Shown here: piece after piece, positions 17,252 through 26,247 of the stretch | Numbering within the stretch: position 1 is the first letter of the stretch | How the letters are laid out: the number at the start of each line of letters is the position of its first letter | Assembly (NCBI RefSeq): GCF_017114865.1 | Contig: NZ_JADEYH010000031.1 | Coordinates: 1-53,957 of the forward strand | Direction of reading: 5' to 3' | Length of the DNA stretch: 53,957 nucleotides | Origin: Streptomyces verrucosisporus | GTDB lineage: Bacteria; Actinomycetota; Actinomycetes; Streptomycetales; Streptomycetaceae | The notes under the pieces: generated by a model | Database searches by the model: none | What the model was told of the DNA's origin: nothing | The model's input: the letters and a program-made list of their open reading frames with translations, nothing else | Position numbers and translations under genes: made by a program

Positions 17252-20010
17252 CCGGAACCGAGCAGCTGACAGACACCGAGCGGCGGCAGCGGCTGCCGGA
17301 GGCCGACGGCGAGGGGTTCAGCCCCTACCTCCTCTTCCGGCGCGGCACCCTCGCACCCGCGTCCCTGGACGGGCTCGTCCCCCGGCACACCTGGGAGCTA
17401 CTGGACCGTGCCGATCGCTGCGCCCAGGCGCGTGAGGAGTTACGCGGCCGTCTGGAGGACACCCTCTACGCCGCCGTCCCCGGAATGCCGGCGGCGGAGC
17501 GGCGCGACCTGCTGCGGCTGCGCAGGACCATTCACAACGACCGGCCGCCGGTCGCGCTCCCGAGCCTGGCCGGGCTCCCGTCGGAGTGCCGGGAGCTGCT
17601 GGAGTCCTGGCTGCGGAAGCGCGCCGAAGGCGACCGGCTGCTCGACGAGGCCGCCGCCGCCCTCCCCGGCGAACTGAACGCCGGACGCACGGCACTGGCC
17701 GCGCTCATGGCCCACGAGGACTTCCAGCGCGGTGTACAGCTCTCCGACGAGGCCACCTGGCGCGCGCTGCGCGGCTACGCCGCCGATCCTCACGCGACGG
17801 GCCGTAAGCCCAGCAGACGACGCCGGCTGGAGAACACCCTCACCAGCTTCGCCTACCGGGTGGTGTTCAAGCCCTCTCCCTTCGGCTCCTTCACCGAGAT
17901 CGGCGCCCGCCCCTGGGACCGTCCGGGCGCCGGCGGACCGGTCGGCGGCTCGGCCGCGCGCCGCCCGTCGCAGGTCCGGCTGAGCGTCGGCCTGCTGTCG
18001 TGGATGAGCTACGAGCTGCGGCGCCTGGCGGGCTCCGAGGACCTGATGCGGATCCGGCTCAACAACTCCCTGGTCTCCCGCGGCGACCGGGTACTGTGCG
18101 TCCGCCGGCCCCCGGACGGCGCCAACGCCTCCGAGTTCGGGGCGGCCCAGGTCGTCTCGGCCAGGAACACCGAGCTGGTCCGGCTGCTGCGCCGGCTGCT
18201 GTCCGGCGGCGATCTGACCGAGCGCGCCCTCCGCGACCACCTGACGGCGGCCGGACTCGCCCCGGACACCGCCGCCCGCACCGTGGACAAGCTGGTGGAG
18301 GCCGGCCTGTGCCACCGCGGACTCGGGCTGCCGGATCAGCAGCCGCGCCCGGCGCAGGCCGTCGCCGCACGGCTGCGCGCCCTGCCCGGGCCACAGGCCT
18401 CCGAGTGCGCGGAGATCTTTGCGCGGCTGCAGGCCATCGAGGACACCCTCGCCGGCGCAGACGCCGACGAGCGCGCCGGCCTGCTGGCCGATGTGCGGGG
18501 ACAGGTCGCCCGCTTCGTCGAGTTGTGCGGCACCCCCGCACCCGCACCGGAGGCGATGCGTTCGGTGGTCTTCGAGGATGTCGGGACCCAAGAGCCGCCG
18601 CACGACGACCCGACCGCGCTGGTCGACGGCGAGTGGGCCTCCCTGGAGCTCTTCCAGCGGATCGTGCCTGTGCTGGACGACGCGTCCATCGAGAAGGCCG
18701 GCCTGTACACGTACTTCGCCCGGCTGTACGGCGGCGATGAGGGTCCGGTTCCGGCCATCGAGTTCTACCGGGCCTTCGCCGAACTCACGCCGAACGACGC
18801 CGCGGCGGTGGCGACGGGGCAGGGCGACGCGCACTGCGACCGGCTGCGCGAGTTGCGTACGGAACTCCTCGACGAGCTGCGCGCCGCCGCCGGCCGGGAT
18901 GGTGAGGTATGGCTGGACGCCGCCCGGCTGCGCGCCTTCGCCGACCGCCTGCCCGCTTCCCTGCCGCCCTGGCGCTCGGCGGCCTACCGGGTGCAGATCG
19001 CCACCGAGGCGAGCGAGCGGCTGGCCGTCGTCAACGGAGTCACCACCGGCCAGGGCGTGTTCTTCTCCCGCTTCTGCGAACTGCTGGCAACCGCCGGTCC
19101 GGAGGGCTGGAGCCTCGCCGACGCGCTGCGCCGGTGGATCACCTGGAACGCGCCGCGGCAGACCGATCTCACCGCCGTTCTCGGTCTCAACTTCAACCTG
19201 CACCCCCGGCTCAGCCCTCATGAACTGGTCTACCCCGGGTCCATTGCCCGCCCCGGCTCGCCGTCGGAGCCGCTGACGCTGGCAGACCTGTTCGTCCGTG
19301 CCGACCACCGTCGGCGCCGGCTCCAGCTCGTCTCCGCGCGGGACGGCGGACCGGTGGACCTGGTGCCGCTGAACTTCCTCTACCCGGCGGCGGCGCCCGG
19401 CCTGTACCGCTTTCTGTGCTCCTTCGCTCCCACCCGTACCTACCGCGGTGGCCTGTGGGAGCAGTTGGCCCGTGCGGACGCCAGGTCGGGCCGGGCCGTC
19501 CCGCCCGGACCCCAGCGGCGCCCGCGGGTGCGGCTGGGTGGCCTGGTGCTTGACCGGGCTTCCTGGAGCTTCCCGGCCCAGGACATCCCAGAGCCCGCCG
19601 GCGGCGGGGAGTGGGACACCGAGATGCTGGCCCGCTTCGACCGCTGGCGCCGAGCGCACGGCGTACCGCGCCACTGTTTCTTCCGTCTGGTCTCCGCTCC
19701 GCCACCCGGCGACGGGTCCGGGGACGTACTGGAGGAGACCCGCCGGTGGGCCCTTCAAGCCCGCAGCGCCCGACTGCACAAGCCGCACTACCTCGACTCC
19801 CGTAACCCCTTTCTACTCCAAGTACTTTCCCGGCAGCTGGCCGAGGCCGCCGACGGGACCGTGATCTTCCACGAGTGCCTGCCGTCGCCCGCCGACACCT
19901 CCGCGGCACACCCGCCGCGGAGCGCGGAGGAGTTCTTTGTGGAGTACACGCTCTCCTCCCGCCGCTCCGCCCATCCGCACGTCGAGGAGGACCACCGTGT
20001 CCAGGACTGA
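17248..20010 (+). CDS. nosE: NosE, tRNA-dependent lantibiotic-type dehydratase (glutamylation part)
   Basis: 920 aa, matching the large N-terminal domain of split LanB dehydratases. It activates core Ser/Thr with glutamate from Glu-tRNA; NosD then eliminates glutamate to give Dha/Dhb. The LanB features are FSPYLLFRRGTLAP at the N-terminus, RRRRLENTLTSFAYRVVFKPSPFGSFTEIG, and LNFNLHPRLSPHELVYPG with the late TYRGGLWEQLARADARSGR. The GTG at 17248 overlaps the nosF stop (GTGA) and was preferred to an upstream ATG at 17224 that has no ribosome site. The end overlaps nosD by 14 nt. Confidence 0.92.
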   Translation: MTGTEQLTDTERRQRLPEADGEGFSPYLLFRRGTLAPASLDGLVPRHTWELLDRADRCAQAREELRGRLEDTLYAAVPGMPAAERRDLLRLRRTIHNDRPPVALPSLAGLPSECRELLESWLRKRAEGDRLLDEAAAALPGELNAGRTALAALMAHEDFQRGVQLSDEATWRALRGYAADPHATGRKPSRRRRLENTLTSFAYRVVFKPSPFGSFTEIGARPWDRPGAGGPVGGSAARRPSQVRLSVGLLSWMSYELRRLAGSEDLMRIRLNNSLVSRGDRVLCVRRPPDGANASEFGAAQVVSARNTELVRLLRRLLSGGDLTERALRDHLTAAGLAPDTAARTVDKLVEAGLCHRGLGLPDQQPRPAQAVAARLRALPGPQASECAEIFARLQAIEDTLAGADADERAGLLADVRGQVARFVELCGTPAPAPEAMRSVVFEDVGTQEPPHDDPTALVDGEWASLELFQRIVPVLDDASIEKAGLYTYFARLYGGDEGPVPAIEFYRAFAELTPNDAAAVATGQGDAHCDRLRELRTELLDELRAAAGRDGEVWLDAARLRAFADRLPASLPPWRSAAYRVQIATEASERLAVVNGVTTGQGVFFSRFCELLATAGPEGWSLADALRRWITWNAPRQTDLTAVLGLNFNLHPRLSPHELVYPGSIARPGSPSEPLTLADLFVRADHRRRRLQLVSARDGGPVDLVPLNFLYPAAAPGLYRFLCSFAPTRTYRGGLWEQLARADARSGRAVPPGPQRRPRVRLGGLVLDRASWSFPAQDIPEPAGGGEWDTEMLARFDRWRRAHGVPRHCFFRLVSAPPPGDGSGDVLEETRRWALQARSARLHKPHYLDSRNPFLLQVLSRQLAEAADGTVIFHECLPSPADTSAAHPPRSAEEFFVEYTLSSRRSAHPHVEEDHRVQD

Positions 20011-21016
20011 AGCCGCCGCCTGGCAGAGCCTGCACATCCACCGCTACGAAGACCAGGACGGCTTCCTGGTCAACGGCCTCGCCCCGGTGCTGACGCCGCT
20101 GCGCGCCTCGGGCGCGGTGGAGGATTTCTTCTTTCTGCGCTACTGGCAGGGCGGCCACCACATCAGGCTGCGCCTGCGGACCTCCCTGAAGACGGCGCAG
20201 GATGTGGCCGACGCCCTCGTCGCCCATCTGGCCCGCCACCCCGCCGCCGCAGGCCTCGACGCCGAGGAGTTCGGTCCCGCGCAGGCCACCATGGCCGTAC
20301 TGGAAGCGGAGACGGCGAGCGAGGTACTGCCGTCCGATTCGGTACACCACGCCACCTACACACCCGAGTCGGAGAAGTACGGAGGCGACCTCGGCGTGGC
20401 CATCGCGGAGCGCTTCTTCGCCGCAAGCAGCGATGTGGCGCTGGCCACGTTGGCCCGCCTTCCCGGCGGCTCCGGGAAGCGGCTCGGCGTCGCCTTCTCC
20501 ACCATGCTGCGCGGGCTGTGCGCCGCCCGGCTCACCCCGGCCGAGATGGCCGGCTTCTTCGCCCACTACTGCGTGCTCTGGTCGCCCTATGTCTTCGACC
20601 GGTTCCTGGCGACCTGGCCCGAGCTGCTGCGCGCGCGCCGGGAGTCCGTCGGCCGGCACGCGGCCACGGTGCTTGACCAGTCCGACCAGGAGCCGACCGG
20701 TCTGTTCGGCCGGGCGGTGGGCACCGCGTGGCGTGAGCTGGCCGAATCCGCCGACACGGTGCTGCCCGCAGTCACCCTGGGTGGCAACGACGCGCCCGTG
20801 GCGCGGCGGCGGCAGATTCTACTGGTGAGCTATCTGCACACGCACAACAACCGGCTCGGGCTGATCCCTGAGCAGGAGTCCTTTCTCGGTTGGCTCGGAC
20901 ACCACGTGATCAGCGAATACGCCGGGCTTCCTCCCGCGGCGGACCTGCTGGACCGGGTCCGGGCCACCCGGCGCGAACGGCTCGGCGCCTACGCCGGCCT
21001 CGCGCCCACTGCCTGA
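19997..21016 (+). CDS. nosD: NosD, thiopeptide-type dehydratase elimination domain protein
   Basis: 339 aa, matching the small C-terminal (elimination) domain of LanB split off as its own protein, as in other thiopeptide clusters. Typical stretches are WQSLHIHRYEDQDGFLVNGLAP, FFFLRYWQGGHHIRLRLR, ESEKYGGDLGVAIAERFF and LVSYLHTHNNRLGLIPEQESFLGWL. The GTG at 19997 has GAGGAGG 6 nt upstream, within the nosE 3' end. It partners NosE in making dehydroamino acids at Ser1, Thr4, Ser10, Ser12 and Ser13. Confidence 0.92.
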   Translation: MSRTEAAAWQSLHIHRYEDQDGFLVNGLAPVLTPLRASGAVEDFFFLRYWQGGHHIRLRLRTSLKTAQDVADALVAHLARHPAAAGLDAEEFGPAQATMAVLEAETASEVLPSDSVHHATYTPESEKYGGDLGVAIAERFFAASSDVALATLARLPGGSGKRLGVAFSTMLRGLCAARLTPAEMAGFFAHYCVLWSPYVFDRFLATWPELLRARRESVGRHAATVLDQSDQEPTGLFGRAVGTAWRELAESADTVLPAVTLGGNDAPVARRRQILLVSYLHTHNNRLGLIPEQESFLGWLGHHVISEYAGLPPAADLLDRVRATRRERLGAYAGLAPTA

Positions 21017-21103
21017 AACCCGCCGGCGCCGGTCCGGCAGCTCGCCGCACCGCGCTCGATTCGCTCGCTCCGTCCCGGCTCGCCCTGCATGTGAGGAGAA
21101 CTC

Positions 21104-22333
21104 ATGGACGTCACCGACCACACCTATCCCTTCGCCCGGCACTGCCCTTTCGCCATGCCCGAGGAGTTCGGCTGGCTTCGCGGCCACCAACCGGTGGCCA
21201 AGGTCCGGCTCGAAAGCGGTGACGAGGCATGGCTGATCACTCGCTACGAAGATGTACGCGCCGCGCTGACCGACCCCCGGTTCAGCCGGTCGATCCACCG
21301 GGACGGTGCCGCTCACGTGGACACGGGCTTCCAGGCCGACGCCGACAGCCCGCTGTTCAACTTCGGCGGCACCATCTCCGAGCCCCCGGGCCACACCCGC
21401 TGGCGTCGCATCGTCAACCGCGCCTTCACCCCCCGACAGGCCGAGTCGATGCGCAAAGAGATCGCCGCGCACACCGACGCCCTCCTCGGTGAACTGGTCG
21501 CCCGCGGCGAGGGCTTCGATCTGATGGCGGACTTCGCCTACAGGCTGCCGATCACCGTGATCTGCGACCTGCTGGGCATCGAGGACGCCGCCCGCCCGGA
21601 GTTCACCGAGCTGGCGGCCCAGCTCACGCGCCGCGACATGCAGTCCTCCTTCATCGAGTTCGGGCAGGCGCTCCAGTCGATCGGCCGCTATGCGGTCGGC
21701 CTGATCGTGCGCAAGCGGAAGGACCTGGGCGACGACCTGCTGAGCACCCTGATAACCCTCCGCGACGAGGAGGGTGACGCCGAAGGGCTCACCAACGAGG
21801 AGCTGGTCTCCACGGTGATCCTGCTGCTCATGGCCGGCTATGAAAGCACCGCCGTGCAGCTGGGCAACATCTTCTACGCCCTACTGCGCGACCCCGACCA
21901 GATGCGCGCTCTGCGCGAGCACCCGGAGCGGATCGACCGCGCGGTCGAGGAGCTGCTGCGCTACGCACAGATGGGCACCGGATACGCCATCGCCAAGTTC
22001 ACCACCGAGGAGGTCGAGCTGTCCGGCGTGACGATCCCGGCCGGATCCACCGTCTTCGTTTCATTGGCCTCGGCCAACCGCGACGAGCGGATATTCGGAA
22101 CGGACGCCGACACCCTGGACCTGAACCGGGCAAAGGCGCACCGGCAGACGGCGTTCGGCTACGGCCCGCACTACTGCCTGGGTGCGGCGCTGGCCCGGGT
22201 GGAGATGCAGGAGGCGGTCGCCCGCACCCTGACCCGCTTCCCGGGTCTGCACCATGACGGCGACCTGGACGCGGTAGAGCTCACCAGCAACCTCTTCACC
22301 TACTACCCGCGCGAGCTGCGCGTCCTGCCCTGA
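21104..22333 (+). CDS. nosC: NosC, cytochrome P450
   Basis: 409 aa. The I-helix is AGYESTAVQLGN, the ExxR motif is EELLR, and the haem loop is FGYGPHYCLG with Cys358 as thiolate ligand. By gene order (A, B, C, D reading from the right) this is nosC, assigned in nosiheptide to hydroxylation of the central pyridine; nosB is the other candidate for that step. It starts MDVTDHTYPFARHCPFAMPEEF, with AGGAG upstream. An 87-nt gap separates it from nosD. It shares the AGYESTAVQ segment and overall layout with the next gene, suggesting an old tandem duplication. Confidence 0.88.
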   Translation: MDVTDHTYPFARHCPFAMPEEFGWLRGHQPVAKVRLESGDEAWLITRYEDVRAALTDPRFSRSIHRDGAAHVDTGFQADADSPLFNFGGTISEPPGHTRWRRIVNRAFTPRQAESMRKEIAAHTDALLGELVARGEGFDLMADFAYRLPITVICDLLGIEDAARPEFTELAAQLTRRDMQSSFIEFGQALQSIGRYAVGLIVRKRKDLGDDLLSTLITLRDEEGDAEGLTNEELVSTVILLLMAGYESTAVQLGNIFYALLRDPDQMRALREHPERIDRAVEELLRYAQMGTGYAIAKFTTEEVELSGVTIPAGSTVFVSLASANRDERIFGTDADTLDLNRAKAHRQTAFGYGPHYCLGAALARVEMQEAVARTLTRFPGLHHDGDLDAVELTSNLFTYYPRELRVLP

Positions 22334-22365
22334 CCCCGCCGTCCCGCCACCACTGGAGCAGCCCG

Positions 22366-23598
22366 ATGGACACCGCACAAGAGGCCGACGCCTATCCGTT
22401 CCCGCTTGCCTGCCCCTTCACCCAGCCGCCCGAGCTGGCCCGGCGCCGCAAAGAGGCGCCGGTCGCTCCCGTGACCCTGCCCGGCAACGCCTCCGCCTGG
22501 CTGGTGACCCGATTCGACGACGTCCGGACCGTCCTCACCGACGAGCGGTTCAGCCGTAGCCCGGTCCGGCAGAACGCGGTACGCGAGCAGCGCCGTGCGG
22601 AACCGGCCTCCGGCCCGGGGCAGTTCGACTTCGGTGCCGGGCTGGCCGACCCCGCCGCCCACGCCCGCTGGCGCTCCCGGCTCGGCTCGGTGCTCACTCC
22701 GCAGCATGCCGAGTCCCTGCGCCCACGGATCGGGCAGATCGTCGATGAGACCCTGGACGAGATGGCGGTACGCCCCGACCGTACGGCCGAGTTCGTCTCG
22801 GACTTCGCCTACCGGGTCCCGGTCCGGGTGCTCGCCGGGCTCTTCGACCTGACCCCGCGGTTGAGCGACCGGCTTCAGGGCTGGGCCACCCGGCTGCGCG
22901 GCGCCGCACCTTCGACCGCGGCCTTCGGCGAGGCGATGCGCTCGCTGTACGAGGTCGCCGCCGAACTGGTGGCCAGGGAGCGTGCCGAGCCCGGGCCCGG
23001 ACTGATCGGGCTGCTGCTCTCCGCTGACCGGGAGGGCCGGGAGGGCACGGGGACGATGACCGATGAGGAACTGGTCTCCACCGTCTTCCTGCTGGCCACC
23101 GCGGGATACGAATCCACCGCCGTGCAGTTCGCCAACGGTCTGCTCGCCCTCTTCCAGCACCCGGTCGAGCTGGAGCGACTGCGGTCGGGCTCGGTTTCGA
23201 TGGCCGCCGCCGTCGAGGAGATCCTGCGCTATGCCCAGGCCGGGACCGGCTTCGCGGGCACCACCTACACCACTGAGGAGGTACGGCTCGGCGATGTCAC
23301 CCTGCCGCCCGGGGCGACGGTGCTGATCTCCCTGGACTCGGCCGGCCGGGACGAGCGGCGCACTGACCGGCCCGAGGTGTTCGCCCCCTCGCACGGCGCG
23401 CCTCACCACCACCTGTCCTTCGGCGCGGGCGGGCACTACTGCCTGGGCGCGTCCGTGGCCCGGGTTGAGCTCCAGGAGGGCTTCACCCGGCTACTCGCGC
23501 GGTTCCCCGGACTGCGCCCGTCCGGCGATCCTTGGAGAACCGAGTTCACCCGCAACCTCTTCCACCACTACCCGCGCGAACTCCGGGTGGAGTGGTGA
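22366..23598 (+). CDS. nosB: NosB, cytochrome P450
   Basis: 410 aa. The I-helix is AGYESTAVQFAN, the ExxR motif is EEILR, and the haem loop is FGAGGHYCLG with Cys359. It is assigned by gene order to the P450 that hydroxylates the Glu6 side chain, giving the 4-hydroxyglutamate of nosiheptide. It starts 33 nt after nosC. The N-terminus YPFPLACPFTQPPELARRRKE parallels that of nosC (YPFARHCPFAMPEEFGWLRGH), so the two are paralogues. The B/C split of functions is taken from the known pathway, not from active-site residues. Confidence 0.87.
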   Translation: MDTAQEADAYPFPLACPFTQPPELARRRKEAPVAPVTLPGNASAWLVTRFDDVRTVLTDERFSRSPVRQNAVREQRRAEPASGPGQFDFGAGLADPAAHARWRSRLGSVLTPQHAESLRPRIGQIVDETLDEMAVRPDRTAEFVSDFAYRVPVRVLAGLFDLTPRLSDRLQGWATRLRGAAPSTAAFGEAMRSLYEVAAELVARERAEPGPGLIGLLLSADREGREGTGTMTDEELVSTVFLLATAGYESTAVQFANGLLALFQHPVELERLRSGSVSMAAAVEEILRYAQAGTGFAGTTYTTEEVRLGDVTLPPGATVLISLDSAGRDERRTDRPEVFAPSHGAPHHHLSFGAGGHYCLGASVARVELQEGFTRLLARFPGLRPSGDPWRTEFTRNLFHHYPRELRVEW

Positions 23599-23621
23599 CC
23601 GGCCACCGAGAGGAAGTCGAT

Positions 23622-24095
23622 ATGAGCGACCAGGACGCGTCCCTGTACTGCTCCATCATTCTGTGGGACCTGTCGCGGTCCTCGCAGACGGTCCGCTCCC
23701 TGCGCACTTATCTGCGGGACTACGCGACCGAAAGCTATGAGAAGGTGCCCGGCCTGCGGCAGAAGGTGTGGATCTCCTCGACCGGTTCGGAGGGAGAACT
23801 CTGGGGCGCGGTCTACCTGTGGGATTCGCAGGAGGCCGCGTACGGCCGACCGCCCGGGGTGTCGCATGTACTCGAGCTGATCGGCTACCGCCCCACCGAG
23901 CGCCGCTACTTCGGTGTGGAGGCCGCGGTCACGGGCCTGGACAGCCTGGTGGGCGCGCTGACCGCCGGGGTGGGGATGGCCTTCCAGCCGGGATCTCCCG
24001 AGCCGGTGGCCCGTCCGCGGGAGTTTGTGCCGCCCGGCTCCGACGCCTTCATCCAGGCAGGGAAAAACCCAGCCGGCCGTCCGTCCGTCGACTGA
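23622..24095 (+). CDS. nosA: NosA, C-terminal amide-forming enamide dealkylase
   Basis: 157 aa from the ATG at 23622 (GAGAGGAAG upstream). In nosiheptide it acts on the extended peptide, removing the acrylate part of the Ser13-derived dehydroalanine to leave the terminal amide. The sequence SLYCSIILWDLSRSSQTVRSLRTYLRDYA, the region KVPGLRQKVWISS and LELIGYRPTERRYFGVEAAV look like a small alpha+beta-barrel monooxygenase-like fold; no metal site is obvious. Last gene of the plus-strand operon, followed by two GC-rich hairpins. Confidence 0.88.
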   Translation: MSDQDASLYCSIILWDLSRSSQTVRSLRTYLRDYATESYEKVPGLRQKVWISSTGSEGELWGAVYLWDSQEAAYGRPPGVSHVLELIGYRPTERRYFGVEAAVTGLDSLVGALTAGVGMAFQPGSPEPVARPREFVPPGSDAFIQAGKNPAGRPSVD

Positions 24096-24202
24096 GGGAC
24101 GCATCGGCCCACGCCACCACGGTGGACTGCCCGAAGCCGGACGGCGACGCCGGCATCGGCCACTCCGGCATCTCCAGCCGCGGCGGCTGAACGCCTCGGC
24201 CT

Positions 24203-24216
24203 CCCCGGCGCCGGGG
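24203..24216 (+). terminator. Short perfect GC palindrome after nosA
   Basis: CCCCGGCGCCGGGG is a 14-nt perfect palindrome about 110 nt after the nosA stop. Being loopless it is a weak terminator on its own; the stronger hairpin is the next one. Confidence 0.3.
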
Positions 24217-24253
24217 CAGTCATCCGGTGAGTGTGCGCGGGCGCGCCCGGGGC

Positions 24254-24294
24254 TCGGCCGCCCTCCCGGAGTGCCCGGGGTTCCGGGCGGCCGA
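24254..24294 (+). terminator. Probable terminator of the nosL-A operon
   Basis: TCGGCCGCCC (24254-24263) pairs perfectly with GGGCGGCCGA (24285-24294) around a 21-nt loop. It is placed between nosA and the convergent or remnant sequences at the right cluster edge. There is no T-run. Confidence 0.55.
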
Positions 24295-24356
24295 CGCGGC
24301 GGGACCTCCGCCCCGCCCGCTCCGCACGGGTGGAGGCCCGCGCCCGTCCCCTCCCG

Positions 24357-24425
24357 TCAGCTTCCCCGCGTCCAGGCGAGCGTGATCCGCATGGCGCCGA
24401 ACCGCCAGCCCGCCGGGGTCCGTAC
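24357..24425 (-). pseudogene. 3' end of a SnoaL/NTF2-like gene (remnant B)
   Basis: The minus strand encodes a terminal peptide reading VRTPAGWRFGAM then RITLAWTRGS and stop, the pattern of SnoaL/NTF2-fold C-termini. It matches remnant A (3292-3360) at about half of its residues. DNA similarity continues about 15-20 nt past the stop (TGACGGGAGGGG in both). Upstream it runs straight into a truncated MarR gene on the other strand. The two remnants flank the whole nos cluster, about 21 kb apart. Confidence 0.45.
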
Positions 24426-24429
24426 GGCG

Positions 24430-24717
24430 GTGCCCGCCACTCGCAGGCCGCTCGTGCGGTGCCGCGTCGACCGCAGCGATGTCGTGGCGGCCGTCGGCGA
24501 ACTGGCCGGGCGGGGCTTCGTCGACCGGACGCCGGACCCGGGCCACGGGCGGCGCAACAGGGTGACGCTCACCGAGGAGGGCCTGCGGCGACTGCGGCAC
24601 ATGGACGAGGTGCTCGACCGGGTGCAGGACGACCTGCTCGGGCCGCTGTCGGCCGAGGACCGGCAGACCCTGACCCGCCTGCTCGGCCGCGTCCTCACCC
24701 ACCACGAACCGCACTGA
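24430..24717 (+). pseudogene. Truncated MarR-family regulator
   Basis: About 95 codons of the C-terminal half of a MarR protein: VDRSDVVAAVGELAGRGFVDR (recognition helix), then the wing RTPDPGHGRRNRVTLTEEGLRRL and the dimerisation helix LDRVQDDLLGPLSAEDRQTLTRLLGRVL. The first about 45 residues of a normal MarR protein are missing, replaced by sequence belonging to remnant B on the opposite strand. No proper start or ribosome site was found, so it is taken as a pseudogene at the right edge of the cluster. Confidence 0.7.
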
Positions 24718-24801
24718 TCCCCCCGCCCCACCCGTCCGGCGTCCGGCCGCGCGGGTGCGCCGCCCAGGTGGTGCGGGCGGAGCTACGGCAGGGCGCGTGG
24801 G

Positions 24802-25794
24802 TCAGGCGGGCAGGGTGGCGAGCCAGTCGGTCAGCAGGCGGTTGACCTCGGCGGGGCGCTCCTGCTGGATCCAGTGGCCGCAGCCGTCGAGGATGTGGGA
24901 GGCCACCAGGCCGGGCAGCGTGGCCGGGTACGCCTCGATCGCGTCGGCCAGCCAGGTCGTGGAGGCGTCCAGGCCGCCGCCGATGAACAGCGAGGGCTGG
25001 GTGACGGGGGCGCCGTCGTAGGCGGCGAGGTCCTCCCAGTCGCGGTCCATGTTGCGGTAGCGGTTGAGTGCCCCGGTGAAGCCGGTGCGCTCGAACTCCC
25101 CGGCATAGAAATCGAGTTCCTCCTCGCCCAGCCAGGCGGGCAGCCGGTCGGCGGGGAACCGCTCCCGCATCGTCGCGCCCCTGCCGACGAAGTGCGGGTC
25201 GGGGGCTCCGGGTGCGGGCATGGTGTCGGCGGACAGGGCCGCGTAGAGGCCCGCGAGCCAGCCGCGCACATCGGGTTCGATCTCGGCCTCGGCGCGGCCG
25301 GGCCGCTGGAAGTAGGAGACGTAGAGTTCCTCCTCCCCTCCCATCCGCGCGAAGACCTCGCCGGGGCGCGGCCCGCCGCGCGGGCTGTAGGGGACGCTCA
25401 GCAGTCCCACGGCGCGGAAGACCTCCGGCCCGAGCAACGCGGAGTTCGCGGCGATGGGCGAGCCCCAGTCGTGGCCGACGACCACCGCCGTCTCCTCGCC
25501 CAGGGCGCGTACCACCGCGACGTTGTCCTCCACCAGGTGGAGCATCCGGTAGGCGTCCGTGGCGGCCGGTTTGGAGGAACGGCCGTAGCCGCGCACGTCG
25601 ATCGCGACCGCGCGGTACCCCGCCGCCGCGATGGCCGGCAGCTGGTGGCGCCAGGAGTACCAGGACTCCGGAAAGCCGTGGACGAGCAGCACCAGCGGCC
25701 CGCTGCCCTGCTCCACCAGGTGGATCCGGCCTCCCGGCGAGGGCACCGACCGGTGGGTGGTCTCCGTGGTGTGTCGCCCGTCGTGCTGCGGCAT
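24802..25794 (-). CDS. Alpha/beta-fold epoxide hydrolase
   Basis: 330 aa. Soluble epoxide hydrolase family: HGFPESWYSWRHQL (oxyanion and HGxP motif), nucleophile elbow GHDWGSP (Asp109), cap region with the SYFQRPGRAEAEIEPDVRGW segment, late acid near LFIGGGLDASTTW, and the catalytic His in GCGHWIQQERP. It would hydrolyse epoxides to vicinal diols; the substrate is unknown. Stand-alone, with a 450-nt gap upstream. Not obviously part of the thiopeptide pathway, since nosiheptide needs no epoxide step. Confidence 0.9.
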   Translation of the reverse strand: MPQHDGRHTTETTHRSVPSPGGRIHLVEQGSGPLVLLVHGFPESWYSWRHQLPAIAAAGYRAVAIDVRGYGRSSKPAATDAYRMLHLVEDNVAVVRALGEETAVVVGHDWGSPIAANSALLGPEVFRAVGLLSVPYSPRGGPRPGEVFARMGGEEELYVSYFQRPGRAEAEIEPDVRGWLAGLYAALSADTMPAPGAPDPHFVGRGATMRERFPADRLPAWLGEEELDFYAGEFERTGFTGALNRYRNMDRDWEDLAAYDGAPVTQPSLFIGGGLDASTTWLADAIEAYPATLPGLVASHILDGCGHWIQQERPAEVNRLLTDWLATLPA

Positions 25795-26247
25795 GGGGCC
25801 TCCTCAAGGGCCGTGGGACGCCGACGTGGTGCGGGCCGGTCTTCTCCGGCCCACCGGCGGCTCGGCTCCGATCATGTGGGGGATCCTGCCCGGAGGGCGA
25901 GCCCGTTTGCCGGTCCGGCAAGCACGGACCCGGTGGCGGGTGCCGGCACGGCCGGTCGTCCGCGCCCGGTGGTTCCCGGAGACGGATCCGTTCGGGGCAC
26001 CGGCGAGTTCCTCAGAGGCCGCAGGTGCTTCGTCCGCTTTTCAGATGAGGTGATCGCCGGTCAGTCTCCTGTGGAATGCTGTGGTCGTGGGCGCTGTCCT
26101 CCGGAGGACGGCGCCGCCTGCTGGAGTGTTCCCGGGGGGCCATGACCTGTTGGTCCGGGTCAGACCGCGGCGGGGGAGGCGGCGACTGCGCCGAGGCCAT
26201 CGCCCGGGCGGCCTTCGTCGCGCTCGGCAACGGAAGGTGAGGAAGTC
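25795..26247. other. Gap upstream of the epoxide hydrolase and EACC1 genes
   Basis: About 450 nt between two divergent genes. No convincing coding sequence was seen; open frames here have no start sites or family motifs. It should hold both promoters. A GGAAGGTGAGGAAG stretch at its right end is the ribosome site for the next gene. Confidence 0.4.

Noticed and set aside
17440..19788. 782-codon open frame on the minus strand
   Set aside because: Antisense to nosE; low-complexity Gly/Ala/Arg/Gln composition and no family motif.
24096..24190. Short open reading after nosA ending in a Gly-rich peptide (GHSGISSRGG)
   Set aside because: It continues an overlapping frame of nosA, has no start or ribosome site, and is not recognised as any protein family.
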